This document shows positions 1-6,475 of a stretch of DNA of 14,046 nt, in pieces. The position numbers were made by a program, and so were the translations under genes. Positions within the stretch are counted from its first letter, which is position 1. The number at the start of each line of letters is the position of its first letter. The stretch is from Pseudomonadota bacterium (GTDB taxonomy: Bacteria > Pseudomonadota > Alphaproteobacteria > Caulobacterales > Caulobacteraceae). The notes under the pieces were generated by a model. The model did no database searches, was not told the DNA's origin, and saw nothing but the letters and a program-made list of their open reading frames with translations. Where the stretch lies: contig JAEYTM010000323.1 of NCBI GenBank assembly GCA_023434015.1, positions 1-14,046 of the forward strand, given 5' to 3'.

Positions 1-197
1 GCTCACTTTGACTTGAGCCTGTAAGTTCGCCGCCTCGCGAAGTCGCCGGCCTTGCGTGACCATGCGCGCCGGCAGAATTCGACTTGGCTTCTCCGTCAAA
101 CGGGACGTAACCTCCGATCGACGCCGCGTCGTGACGGCCCGCCTGCTCTGGTCCTTCAGAGTTCGCCTTCGCCGCCTCGGGAGTAGAGCGTGTCGGG

Positions 198-202
198 AAG
201 GA
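198..202 (+). promoter_or_regulatory. Shine-Dalgarno site that fixes the TTG start of the first oxidoreductase gene
   Basis: AAGGA lies 7 nt before TTG at 210. The reading frame is open from 135, after an in-frame TGA at 132-134, and contains no ATG or GTG before the conserved N-terminal Cys region, so the TTG with this site is the best start. The rest of positions 1-209 shows no gene I can support and no clear promoter. Confidence 0.6.
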
Positions 203-209
203 AGCCGTC

Positions 210-1997
210 TTGCAGCGCACCAGTACCGAAGGTCCCGAGTACTTCCATAAGGTCGTCGATTGTCAGTGGGCCTGTCCGGCTCACACGCCGGTCCCGGAAT
301 ACATCCGCCTGATCGCGGACGGCCGCTACACCGACGCCTACATGGTCAACTGGAAGTCGAACGTCTTCCCCGGCATCCTTGGCCGCACCTGCGACCGACC
401 CTGCGAGCCCGCCTGTCGGCGCGGCCGCGTGGAGGACGAGCCGGTGGCGATCTGCCGGCTGAAGCGGGGGGCGGCGCACAACAAGGACGACAGCGCCGCG
501 CGACTGCCGCCGCGGGCCGGGGCGAGCAACGGCCGACGGGTGGCCCTGGTCGGCGCCGGTCCCGCGTCCCTGACGGGCGCCCGCGACCTGGCGCCGCTCG
601 GCTATGAGCTGACCCTCTTCGACGGCGAGGCCAAGGCGGGCGGCATGATCCGCAGCCAGATCCCGCGCTTCCGCCTGCCGGAAGCGGTGATCGACGAGGA
701 GGTCGGCTACGTCACCAGCCTCGGCATGGAGGTCCGGCTGGGCCAGCGCGTCGAGAGCCTCAGGGCGCTGCTCGACGAAGGTTATGACGCCGTCTTCGTC
801 GGCTCGGGCGCGCCCCGTGGCCGCGACCTGGACCTGCCCGGACGGAGGGAGGCGGCGGCCAACATCCACATCGGCATCGACTGGCTGGCCAACGTCTCCT
901 TCGGCCACGTCGAGAGAATTGGCCGACGCGTGATCGTCCTGGGCGGCGGCAACACCGCCATGGACTGCTGCCGGACGTCGCGCCGGCTGGGCGGCGTGGA
1001 CGTCAAGGTGATCGTCCGCTCCGGCTTCGACGAGATGAAGGCGTCCCCGTGGGAGAAGGAGGACGCCATTCACGAGGACATCCCGATCCTCAACTATCGT
1101 GTCCCCAAGGCCTTCACCCATGAGGGCGGTCGGCTGACCGGGGTGCTGTTCGAGGTGGTCGAGGCGGTCCACGACGACCGCGGCCGGCGCAGCCTGGTCC
1201 CGGCCGGCCTTCCCGACGAACATTACGCCTGTGATGACGTGCTGGTGGCGGTCGGCCAGGAAAACGCCTTTCCCTGGATCGAGCGGGACATCGGAGTGGA
1301 GTTCGATGACTGGGGCATGCCCACGGTCGATCCGGTAAGCTTCCAGTCCAGCCGGCCAGGCCTGTTCTTCGGCGGAGACGCCGCCTTCGGGCCGAAGAAC
1401 ATCATCTGGGCCGTCGCCCACGGCCACGAGGCGGCGGTGTCGATTCACCAGTTCTGCCTGGGGGTTCCGGTCTCGGAGCGGCCCCCGCCCGGTGCGACCC
1501 TGGTCAGCCAGAAGATGGGTATCCACGAGTGGAGCTACGACAACGACATCGCCAATGACCGCCGCTACCGGGTGCCGCTGCTCGACAAGGCGGCGGCCCT
1601 GAAGGACGTGAAGCTGGAGGTGGAGTTGGGCTTCGATCCAGAGCTCGGCTTCCGCGAGGCGCAGCGGTGCCTGAACTGCGACGTCCAGACCGTCTTCGCC
1701 GATCCGCTGTGCATCGAGTGCGACGCCTGCGTCGACATCTGCCCCATGGACTGCATCACCTTCACGGCGGATGGCGAGGAGGCCGAGCTGCGCACGCGGC
1801 TGAAGGCGCCGGCGCCGAACCTGGCCCAGGACCTCTACGTCTCCGGGGCCCTGGCGACCGGCCGGGTGATGGTCAAGGACGAGGATGTCTGCCTGCACTG
1901 CGGCCTATGCGCCGAAAGATGTCCCACCGGCGCCTGGGACATGCAGAAGCTGCTCTACGAGGTCACCCACGCGGAGGCGGCATGCCCGAGTCGCTGA
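210..1997 (+). CDS. GltD-like FAD/NAD(P)-dependent oxidoreductase with C-terminal 2x[4Fe-4S] ferredoxin domain; electron-transfer partner of the KorAB-type enzyme
   Basis: 595 aa, TTG start. Residues ~12-75 form an Fe-S domain like those of glutamate synthase small subunit and dihydropyrimidine dehydrogenase (C18, C22, C61, C65, C69). A Rossmann FAD motif follows at 111-120 (VALVGAGPAS, with Ser at the usual third Gly), a NAD(P) site at 241-252 (VIVLGGGNTAMD), and the closing flavoprotein motif GGDAAFG at 388-394. The C-terminus carries CLNC (487-490) and two ferredoxin motifs, CIECDACVDICP (501-512) and CLHCGLCAERCP (561-572), enough for two [4Fe-4S] clusters. Family knowledge: such proteins pass electrons between ferredoxin-level centres and NAD(P)H. 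The 16-nt overlap with the next gene and the shared operon suggest it links 2-oxoacid oxidation to NAD(P)+. This resembles the FAD subunit of the three-subunit 2-oxoglutarate:NADP+ oxidoreductase of Azoarcus, recalled and not checked. Glutamate synthase activity is unlikely because no large subunit is nearby. Confidence 0.88.
   Translation: MQRTSTEGPEYFHKVVDCQWACPAHTPVPEYIRLIADGRYTDAYMVNWKSNVFPGILGRTCDRPCEPACRRGRVEDEPVAICRLKRGAAHNKDDSAARLPPRAGASNGRRVALVGAGPASLTGARDLAPLGYELTLFDGEAKAGGMIRSQIPRFRLPEAVIDEEVGYVTSLGMEVRLGQRVESLRALLDEGYDAVFVGSGAPRGRDLDLPGRREAAANIHIGIDWLANVSFGHVERIGRRVIVLGGGNTAMDCCRTSRRLGGVDVKVIVRSGFDEMKASPWEKEDAIHEDIPILNYRVPKAFTHEGGRLTGVLFEVVEAVHDDRGRRSLVPAGLPDEHYACDDVLVAVGQENAFPWIERDIGVEFDDWGMPTVDPVSFQSSRPGLFFGGDAAFGPKNIIWAVAHGHEAAVSIHQFCLGVPVSERPPPGATLVSQKMGIHEWSYDNDIANDRRYRVPLLDKAAALKDVKLEVELGFDPELGFREAQRCLNCDVQTVFADPLCIECDACVDICPMDCITFTADGEEAELRTRLKAPAPNLAQDLYVSGALATGRVMVKDEDVCLHCGLCAERCPTGAWDMQKLLYEVTHAEAACPSR
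1973..1977 (+). promoter_or_regulatory. Internal Shine-Dalgarno site for korA
   Basis: GGAGG lies 4 nt before ATG 1982, inside the last codons of the upstream gene. It selects ATG 1982 over the much longer open frame that begins at 1667 but lies out of frame within the preceding gene's ferredoxin domain. It implies translational coupling of the two genes. Confidence 0.65.
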
Positions 1998-3811
1998 AGG
2001 CGCGTGTGAACGACTTCGTGGTGAAGTTCGCCAATGTGAACGGTTCGGGGTCGGCGAGTGCGAACGGCATGTTCGCCAAAGCGATCCTGCGGATGGGCGT
2101 GCCGGTGGCGGCGCGCAACATCTTCCCCTCGAACATCCAGGGACTGCCCACCTGGTTCGAGGTGAGGGTGACCGAGGCGGGCTACCTCGGCCGGCGCGGC
2201 GGGGTCGATCTGATGGTCGCCATGAACCCCCAGACCTGGGACCGGGATCTCGCGGAGATCGAGGCCGGCGGCTACCTGTTCTACGATTCGACCAAGCCGC
2301 TGCCGCCCTCGAAGTTCCGCGAGGACGTCACCACCATCGGCGTGCCGCTGACGGCGATGTGCAACGCCCGCTATCAGCTCCCACGCGAGCGGCAGCTGTT
2401 CAAGAATATCGTCTATATCGGTGCATTAGCTGCGCTTTTGGGGATTGAGCTCGGCGTCATCGAGCAACTTCTGGCCGAGCAGTTCGCCGGGCGCGACAAG
2501 CTGATCGCCGCAAACGTCGAAGCCCTGCGGCTGGGTCATGCCTTCGCCACGGATTCCTATCCGCCGCTGGTTCTGCAGGTAGCTCGCGCCGACAAGGTCG
2601 GTGACCGCATCTTCGTCGAGGGCAACGCCGCCGCCGGCCTCGGCGCGGTATACGGCGGCGCCACCGTCTGCGCCTGGTATCCGATCACGCCGTCCACCTC
2701 GCTGGCCGAGGCGTTCGACGGCTATTGCGAGACCTTCCGGACCGATCCGGAGACAGGCAAGGCCCGGTACGCCATCGTCCAGGCGGAGGACGAGATCGCC
2801 TCTATCGGCATGGTCATCGGCGCGGGCTGGAACGGCTGCCGTGCGTTCACCGCGACCTCGGGACCCGGCGTGTCGCTGATGACCGAGTTCATCGGCCTGT
2901 CCTACTTCGCCGAAATCCCGGCGGTGATCTTCGACGTGCAGCGCGGCGGGCCTTCCACCGGCATGCCGACCCGCACCCAGCAGGCGGACCTGCTGTGCGC
3001 CGCCTATGCCGGCCACGGCGACACCAAGCACCCGATGCTGCTGCCCGCCGATCCGGGGGAGTGCTTTGAGATGGGGGCGCTGGCCTTCGATCTGGCCGAC
3101 CGGCTGCAGACCACCATCTTCGTCATGCTCGACCTCGACATCGGCATGAACGAGTGGCTGACCAGGCCCTTCACCTGGGACGACGCGCGCCGCCTCGACC
3201 GCGGCAAGGTGATGACCCACGCGGAGCTGGAAGCCGGCAAGGACTTCGGCCGCTATCTCGACGTGGACGGCGATGGCATCCCCTACCGCACCTATCCCGG
3301 CGCCCATCCCAGCCGCGGCGCCTATTTCACCCGCGGGACGTCGCGCAACCCCTATGCCCGCTATTCGGAGGAGGGGGCGGTCTATGTCGACAACATGCAG
3401 CGCCTGCTGCGCAAGTTCGAAACCGCCAAGGCGCTGATCCCGGCCCCGGTCGCCACGCCGGCGAAACGCAAGACTCAGGATGGCGTGATCTATTTCGGCT
3501 CCTCCACGCCGGCCATGCACGAGGCCCTGGAAGCGCTGGAAGGGCAGGGCCGCCACCTGGACGCGCTGCGGGTCCGGGGCTTCCCGTTCTGCGACGCGGT
3601 CTACGCCTTCGTCGCGGCTCATGAGCGGGTGTTCGTCGTCGAACAGAACCGCGACGCCCAGTTGCGCACCCTGCTGATGAACGAGGGCGGGATCGACCCT
3701 GCCAAGCTCGTCCCGGTGCTGCACTACGACGGCACGCCGATCACCGCCCGCTTCATCGCCGGCGAGATCGCGCAGCGCCTGGCGACGTCGATGATCGAGG
3801 CTGCCGAATGA
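1982..3811 (+). CDS. korA: 2-oxoacid (probably 2-oxoglutarate):acceptor oxidoreductase, fused gamma-alpha subunit
   Basis: 609 aa from ATG 1982. Residues ~10-185 are the gamma domain, which carries CoA-binding and structural functions in this family. It reads NVNGSGSASANG (18-29) where many family members have GxGGQG, followed by FPSNIQGLPTWFEVRV (48-63). The alpha (pyrimidine-binding) domain starts near 205 and has YPITPSTS (233-240), ATSGPG (291-296) and QRGGPSTGMPTRTQQADL (320-337). A C-terminal domain around 500-600 includes VFVVEQNRD (550-558). Family role: with the beta subunit it binds thiamine pyrophosphate and oxidatively decarboxylates a 2-oxoacid with CoA to an acyl-CoA, giving low-potential electrons, in the cytoplasm. 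The fused gamma-alpha architecture and length match 2-oxoglutarate:ferredoxin oxidoreductases, but the substrate is inferred. Pyruvate or another 2-oxoacid is not excluded. The gene overlaps its upstream neighbour by 16 nt and korB by 4 nt (ATGA). Confidence 0.9.
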   Translation: MPESLKARVNDFVVKFANVNGSGSASANGMFAKAILRMGVPVAARNIFPSNIQGLPTWFEVRVTEAGYLGRRGGVDLMVAMNPQTWDRDLAEIEAGGYLFYDSTKPLPPSKFREDVTTIGVPLTAMCNARYQLPRERQLFKNIVYIGALAALLGIELGVIEQLLAEQFAGRDKLIAANVEALRLGHAFATDSYPPLVLQVARADKVGDRIFVEGNAAAGLGAVYGGATVCAWYPITPSTSLAEAFDGYCETFRTDPETGKARYAIVQAEDEIASIGMVIGAGWNGCRAFTATSGPGVSLMTEFIGLSYFAEIPAVIFDVQRGGPSTGMPTRTQQADLLCAAYAGHGDTKHPMLLPADPGECFEMGALAFDLADRLQTTIFVMLDLDIGMNEWLTRPFTWDDARRLDRGKVMTHAELEAGKDFGRYLDVDGDGIPYRTYPGAHPSRGAYFTRGTSRNPYARYSEEGAVYVDNMQRLLRKFETAKALIPAPVATPAKRKTQDGVIYFGSSTPAMHEALEALEGQGRHLDALRVRGFPFCDAVYAFVAAHERVFVVEQNRDAQLRTLLMNEGGIDPAKLVPVLHYDGTPITARFIAGEIAQRLATSMIEAAE

Positions 3812-4863
3812 CCTACATCGCCAAGCCTCGGATGCACCACCCGCTGCTGGCCGAGAACAGCCTGGGATTCACCCGGCGCGACTACGAGGGCTCGGTCTCG
3901 ACCCTGTGCGCCGGCTGCGGCCACGACTCCATATCAGCGGCGATCATCCAGGCCTGCTATGACCTGGAGCTGCCGCCGCACCGCATCGCCAAGCTGTCCG
4001 GCATCGGCTGTTCCTCCAAGACGCCGGACTACTTCCTGGGCGCGAGCCACGGCTTCAATACCGTGCACGGGCGCATGCCCTCGGTGCTGACCGGGGCGAA
4101 CCTGGCCAATCGCGACCTGATCTATCTGGGGGTGTCGGGCGACGGGGATTCGGCGTCCATCGGTCTCGGCCAGTTCGCCCACGTCATGCGCCGCGGCGTC
4201 AACATGCTCTACATCGTCGAGTACAACGGGGTTTACGGCCTGACCAAGGGCCAGTTCTCGGCCACCTCCGACAAGGGTTCGAAGTCCAAGCGCGGGGTGG
4301 TCAACCACGACGCGGGCATCGATCTGGTGTCGATGGCCCTGCAACTCGGCGCGACCTTCGTGGCGCGGTCCTTCTCGGGCGACAAGGCCCAGCTCGTTCC
4401 CCTGATCGAGGCCGGCCTGAAACACCCCGGGGCGGCCTTCATCGACTGCCTCAGCCCCTGCGTGCAGTTCAACAATCACAAGGGATCGACCAAGAGCTTC
4501 GACTATGTGCGCGAGCACAACCAGGCCGTGAACCGGCTGGACGTGATCAGCCCGCGCGATCCGATCCACGTGGACTACGCCCCTGGCGAGACGGTTCGGG
4601 TCGCCCAGCACGACGGCACGGTGCTGAGCCTCCACAAGCTGGCGGAGCTCTACAATCCCAACGACCGGGCCGAGGCCCTGGGCTATCTGCAGGCGCGCCA
4701 GGCCAGGGGCGAGATCGTCACCGGCCTGCTGTACATCGACCCGGACGCTGGCGACCTGCATCAGAGCCTGGACACGGTGCCGACGCCGCTCAACCAGCTC
4801 GGCGACGCCGAGCTGTCGCCCGGCGCGGCGGCTCTGGCGGCGATCAACGCCGCCCTGCGTTAG
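3808..4863 (+). CDS. korB: 2-oxoacid (probably 2-oxoglutarate):acceptor oxidoreductase, beta subunit
   Basis: 351 aa; ATG 3808 overlaps the korA stop (ATGA), with GAGG 7 nt upstream. The subunit carries the TPP-diphosphate site GDGDSASIGLGQ (111-122) with EYNGVYGLTKGQ (138-149) completing the Mg-TPP motif. Four cysteines sit at positions typical of the proximal [4Fe-4S] cluster: C34 and C37 in LCAGCGH, C68 in GIGCSS, and C218 in SPCVQFNN. There is no extra ferredoxin domain, as expected for KorB-type subunits, so electrons must leave to ferredoxin or to the first gene of the operon. About 350 aa is normal for the family. The TAG stop (4861-4863) overlaps the stop of the convergent membrane-protein gene, leaving no room for a separate terminator. 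TPP enzyme identity is secure; the 2-oxoglutarate preference is inferred from subfamily resemblance. Confidence 0.92.
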   Translation: MTYIAKPRMHHPLLAENSLGFTRRDYEGSVSTLCAGCGHDSISAAIIQACYDLELPPHRIAKLSGIGCSSKTPDYFLGASHGFNTVHGRMPSVLTGANLANRDLIYLGVSGDGDSASIGLGQFAHVMRRGVNMLYIVEYNGVYGLTKGQFSATSDKGSKSKRGVVNHDAGIDLVSMALQLGATFVARSFSGDKAQLVPLIEAGLKHPGAAFIDCLSPCVQFNNHKGSTKSFDYVREHNQAVNRLDVISPRDPIHVDYAPGETVRVAQHDGTVLSLHKLAELYNPNDRAEALGYLQARQARGEIVTGLLYIDPDAGDLHQSLDTVPTPLNQLGDAELSPGAAALAAINAALR

Positions 4864-5603
4864 GCGCGTCTGCGCGCCGTGAGGCCGGCGGTGACCAGGA
4901 CCAGGATCGCGGCGCCAAGGGCGGCGAAGGCCGCGACGGGATTGTCGCCGCGCTCGGCCACCCAGACGGCGACGAGCCCCCAGGCGATCGGCAGGCCATA
5001 GACCGGCATGCGGCTCGCCCGCAGAACCAGTACCGCGACCCCCAGCACGACGGCGATGCCGATCAGCCCGGCCGTCAGGGCGGTCCGCGGCCCGATGAAG
5101 CCCTCGGCGGTGAGTACGGTGAGGATGTTGACCGCCGAGGCGACCGTCAGCCATCCCGCCAGCGCCGCCAGCGGCCACAGGATCAGCAACCGGTCGCGCA
5201 GGGAGGCCGCCCGCGCCTGCGGAACGACCTTGAGCAGGCCGTCGATAAGGACGGCCGCGGAGGCCACGATGATCGCCACCGTCGTCCAGCGCCAGTCGAG
5301 GCCGGAGGCGCAGATCCACGCCCCGCAACCCGTGATGGCCAAGATGGAAGGCCGGGCGAGCGGGTCGCGGACCGGGCTGGCGTCGCTGGCCGGCAGCGCC
5401 TGGTAGAGCGCATAGGCCGCCATGCCGAGATAGAGCAGGCTCCAGATCGAGAAGGCGTAGCCGGCCGCCCGCAGGGTGTCGTTGCCGGATTCCGAGAACT
5501 CCGAAGCCGTGAGGCCCCAGCCGGTCAGGGCCTGGGAGGCGGGAGCCAGCAGGGCGAAGGCGACCGCGGCGATCACCAGCAGGCGGGGAAGGGCGCGGGT
5601 CAA
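4860..5603 (-). CDS. Tryptophan-rich polytopic membrane protein, TspO/MBR-like
   Basis: 247 aa with about eight hydrophobic segments (roughly residues 7-27, 48-70, 86-102, 106-126, 139-164, 173-195, 200-216, 222-242) and nine tryptophans. The segment GYAFSIWSLLYLG (48-60) followed by ALYQALP resembles the bacterial group annotated as tryptophan-rich sensory or TspO-related proteins. Canonical TspO is shorter (about 160 aa, five helices), so this is at best an enlarged relative, and ligand and function are unknown. The start is TTG at 5601-5603, preceded by GAGGAG about 8 nt upstream. It overlaps the stop of the upstream lipoprotein gene (TTGA), so translation is probably coupled. The TAA stop at 4860-4862 overlaps the korB stop on the opposite strand. 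I am sure it is a membrane protein and only moderately sure of the family. Confidence 0.75.
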   Translation of the reverse strand: MTRALPRLLVIAAVAFALLAPASQALTGWGLTASEFSESGNDTLRAAGYAFSIWSLLYLGMAAYALYQALPASDASPVRDPLARPSILAITGCGAWICASGLDWRWTTVAIIVASAAVLIDGLLKVVPQARAASLRDRLLILWPLAALAGWLTVASAVNILTVLTAEGFIGPRTALTAGLIGIAVVLGVAVLVLRASRMPVYGLPIAWGLVAVWVAERGDNPVAAFAALGAAILVLVTAGLTARRRA

Positions 5604-6385
5604 CGGGAAGTCTCCTCGGCTTGGCCCTCGGCGCCCCTGGCGCCGCTCATTTCCGGCACGTAGAGGCCGGTGGCGAACTTGGCGGCCCAGCCCTCCACGC
5701 GCAGGCGCGAGCCATACTGGGCGCAGGGGTCGGGTTTCGGGATCGGCCTGCTCTTCACGTCGGGCGCGGTCATGGCGGCGGCGGCGGTGTCGGCGAACGG
5801 CTCGGCGAACTGCAGCGCATCGCCGACCCGGTTGAGGGAGGGGTTGTCGGTGCCGATGGGCTGGGCGTCCCGGTTCCAGGTCAGGGCGGCCAGTTGCCGG
5901 CCGTCCCTGGACAGCATCTCGGCTTCGGCGCTCAGCCCGCCCGTGGTGCCGGGCGCGCGCAGGCCGAGCGGCCCGGGGATGAAGAAGCCGGCGGCCGCGG
6001 CGGCGACGGAGCCGATCCGGCCGGTGGGGGCGACGCGGGTCACCACCGCCCGTACCCGGGCGTCGGCTTCCGCGGCGTCGGCCGCGAGGTCATAGCGTTC
6101 GGTGAGTTCGAAGCAGAGCTGGGCGTCCACCTCGCGCAGCAGCAGGGCGCGCTCCTGGGGATTCAGCCAGGCGGTCTGGGCATCCTCCACCAGCCGCGTC
6201 GGTTCTATGGCGACCCGGCGGACGCCGGCGAGGCCCGCGGCGTCCTTGCGTTCGGCGACGCCGGTGCGCAGGGCGCCGGGCTTCACCGTCAGCCCCTCAT
6301 AGCTGGACAACTGTCCGGACTGGCGGGCGGGCGTGGCGCAGGCTGCCAGCGTCAGCAGCAGCGGCAGGAGTACGATCGGCTTCAT
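5600..6385 (-). CDS. Outer-membrane-type lipoprotein, DUF3313-like
   Basis: 261 aa from ATG at 6383-6385. That start was chosen because it gives a clean lipoprotein signal, MKPIVLLPLLLTLAAC, with the lipobox LAAC and the acylated Cys at residue 16. The frame extends 20 residues further upstream but without signal character. The residue after Cys is Ala, not Asp, which by the Lol rule favours the outer membrane. The mature part begins with a segment like QLSSYEGL and has a long soluble domain with alternating polar and hydrophobic stretches. Order and length resemble DUF3313 lipoproteins, whose function is not established. It lies downstream of purM across a 90-nt gap with strong dyad symmetry, and its stop overlaps the start of the TspO-like gene. 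The pair probably forms an envelope mini-operon. Confidence 0.75.
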   Translation of the reverse strand: MKPIVLLPLLLTLAACATPARQSGQLSSYEGLTVKPGALRTGVAERKDAAGLAGVRRVAIEPTRLVEDAQTAWLNPQERALLLREVDAQLCFELTERYDLAADAAEADARVRAVVTRVAPTGRIGSVAAAAAGFFIPGPLGLRAPGTTGGLSAEAEMLSRDGRQLAALTWNRDAQPIGTDNPSLNRVGDALQFAEPFADTAAAAMTAPDVKSRPIPKPDPCAQYGSRLRVEGWAAKFATGLYVPEMSGARGAEGQAEETSR

Positions 6386-6442
6386 GCATCCATCCCAAGG
6401 GCGGTCTGCGGGACATACGCAGACCGGCGGCACTTGGATGCA
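6385..6442 (-). promoter_or_regulatory. Nested dyad symmetry covering the lipoprotein start region; possible leader hairpin or purM terminator
   Basis: The core is a perfect 9-bp stem, CGGTCTGCG (6402-6410) with CGCAGACCG (6418-6426), around a 7-nt loop. An outer perfect 7-bp pair, TGCATCC (6385-6391) with GGATGCA (6436-6442), encloses it. On the minus-strand RNA the 3' outer arm lies over the GGATGGA-like ribosome-binding region and the first base of the ATG. No T-tract follows the core stem, so termination by this element alone is uncertain. It could act as a translation-controlling leader on readthrough from purM, or as a DNA operator. Confidence 0.45.
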
Positions 6443-6443
6443 C

Positions 6444-6461
6444 AACGTCGCTCCCGACGTT
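6444..6461 (-). terminator. Stem-loop just after purM
   Basis: AACGTCG (6444-6450) pairs with CGACGTT (6455-6461) around the 4-nt loop CTCC, ending 14 nt downstream of the purM stop on the minus strand. Position and stem fit a weak intrinsic terminator, but the run of Ts is only two bases. The purM stop itself lies in a separate perfect 14-bp palindrome, TGACGCCGGCGTCA (6465-6478). Confidence 0.35.
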
Positions 6462-6475
6462 TGGTGACGCCGGCG

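Noticed and set aside
26..179. 12-bp direct repeat TTCGCCGCCTCG at 26-37 and 168-179
   Set aside because: Only two copies of a GC-rich codon-like string with no flanking symmetry or element between them; chance is a sufficient explanation.
156..1898. 580-codon open frame on the minus strand opposite the GltD-like gene
   Set aside because: It lies wholly antisense to a gene with clear Fe-S, FAD and NAD(P) motifs. Its translation has no recognisable domain and reflects the GC-rich third positions.
1667..1981. N-terminal extension of korA from 1667
   Set aside because: It is out of frame inside the upstream ferredoxin domain. The conserved gamma domain begins after ATG 1982, which has its own GGAGG.
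6386..6445. Twenty-residue N-terminal extension of the lipoprotein
   Set aside because: It would place a Cys- and Pro-containing segment before a perfect lipoprotein signal peptide and cross the hairpin region; ATG 6383-6385 is the better start.
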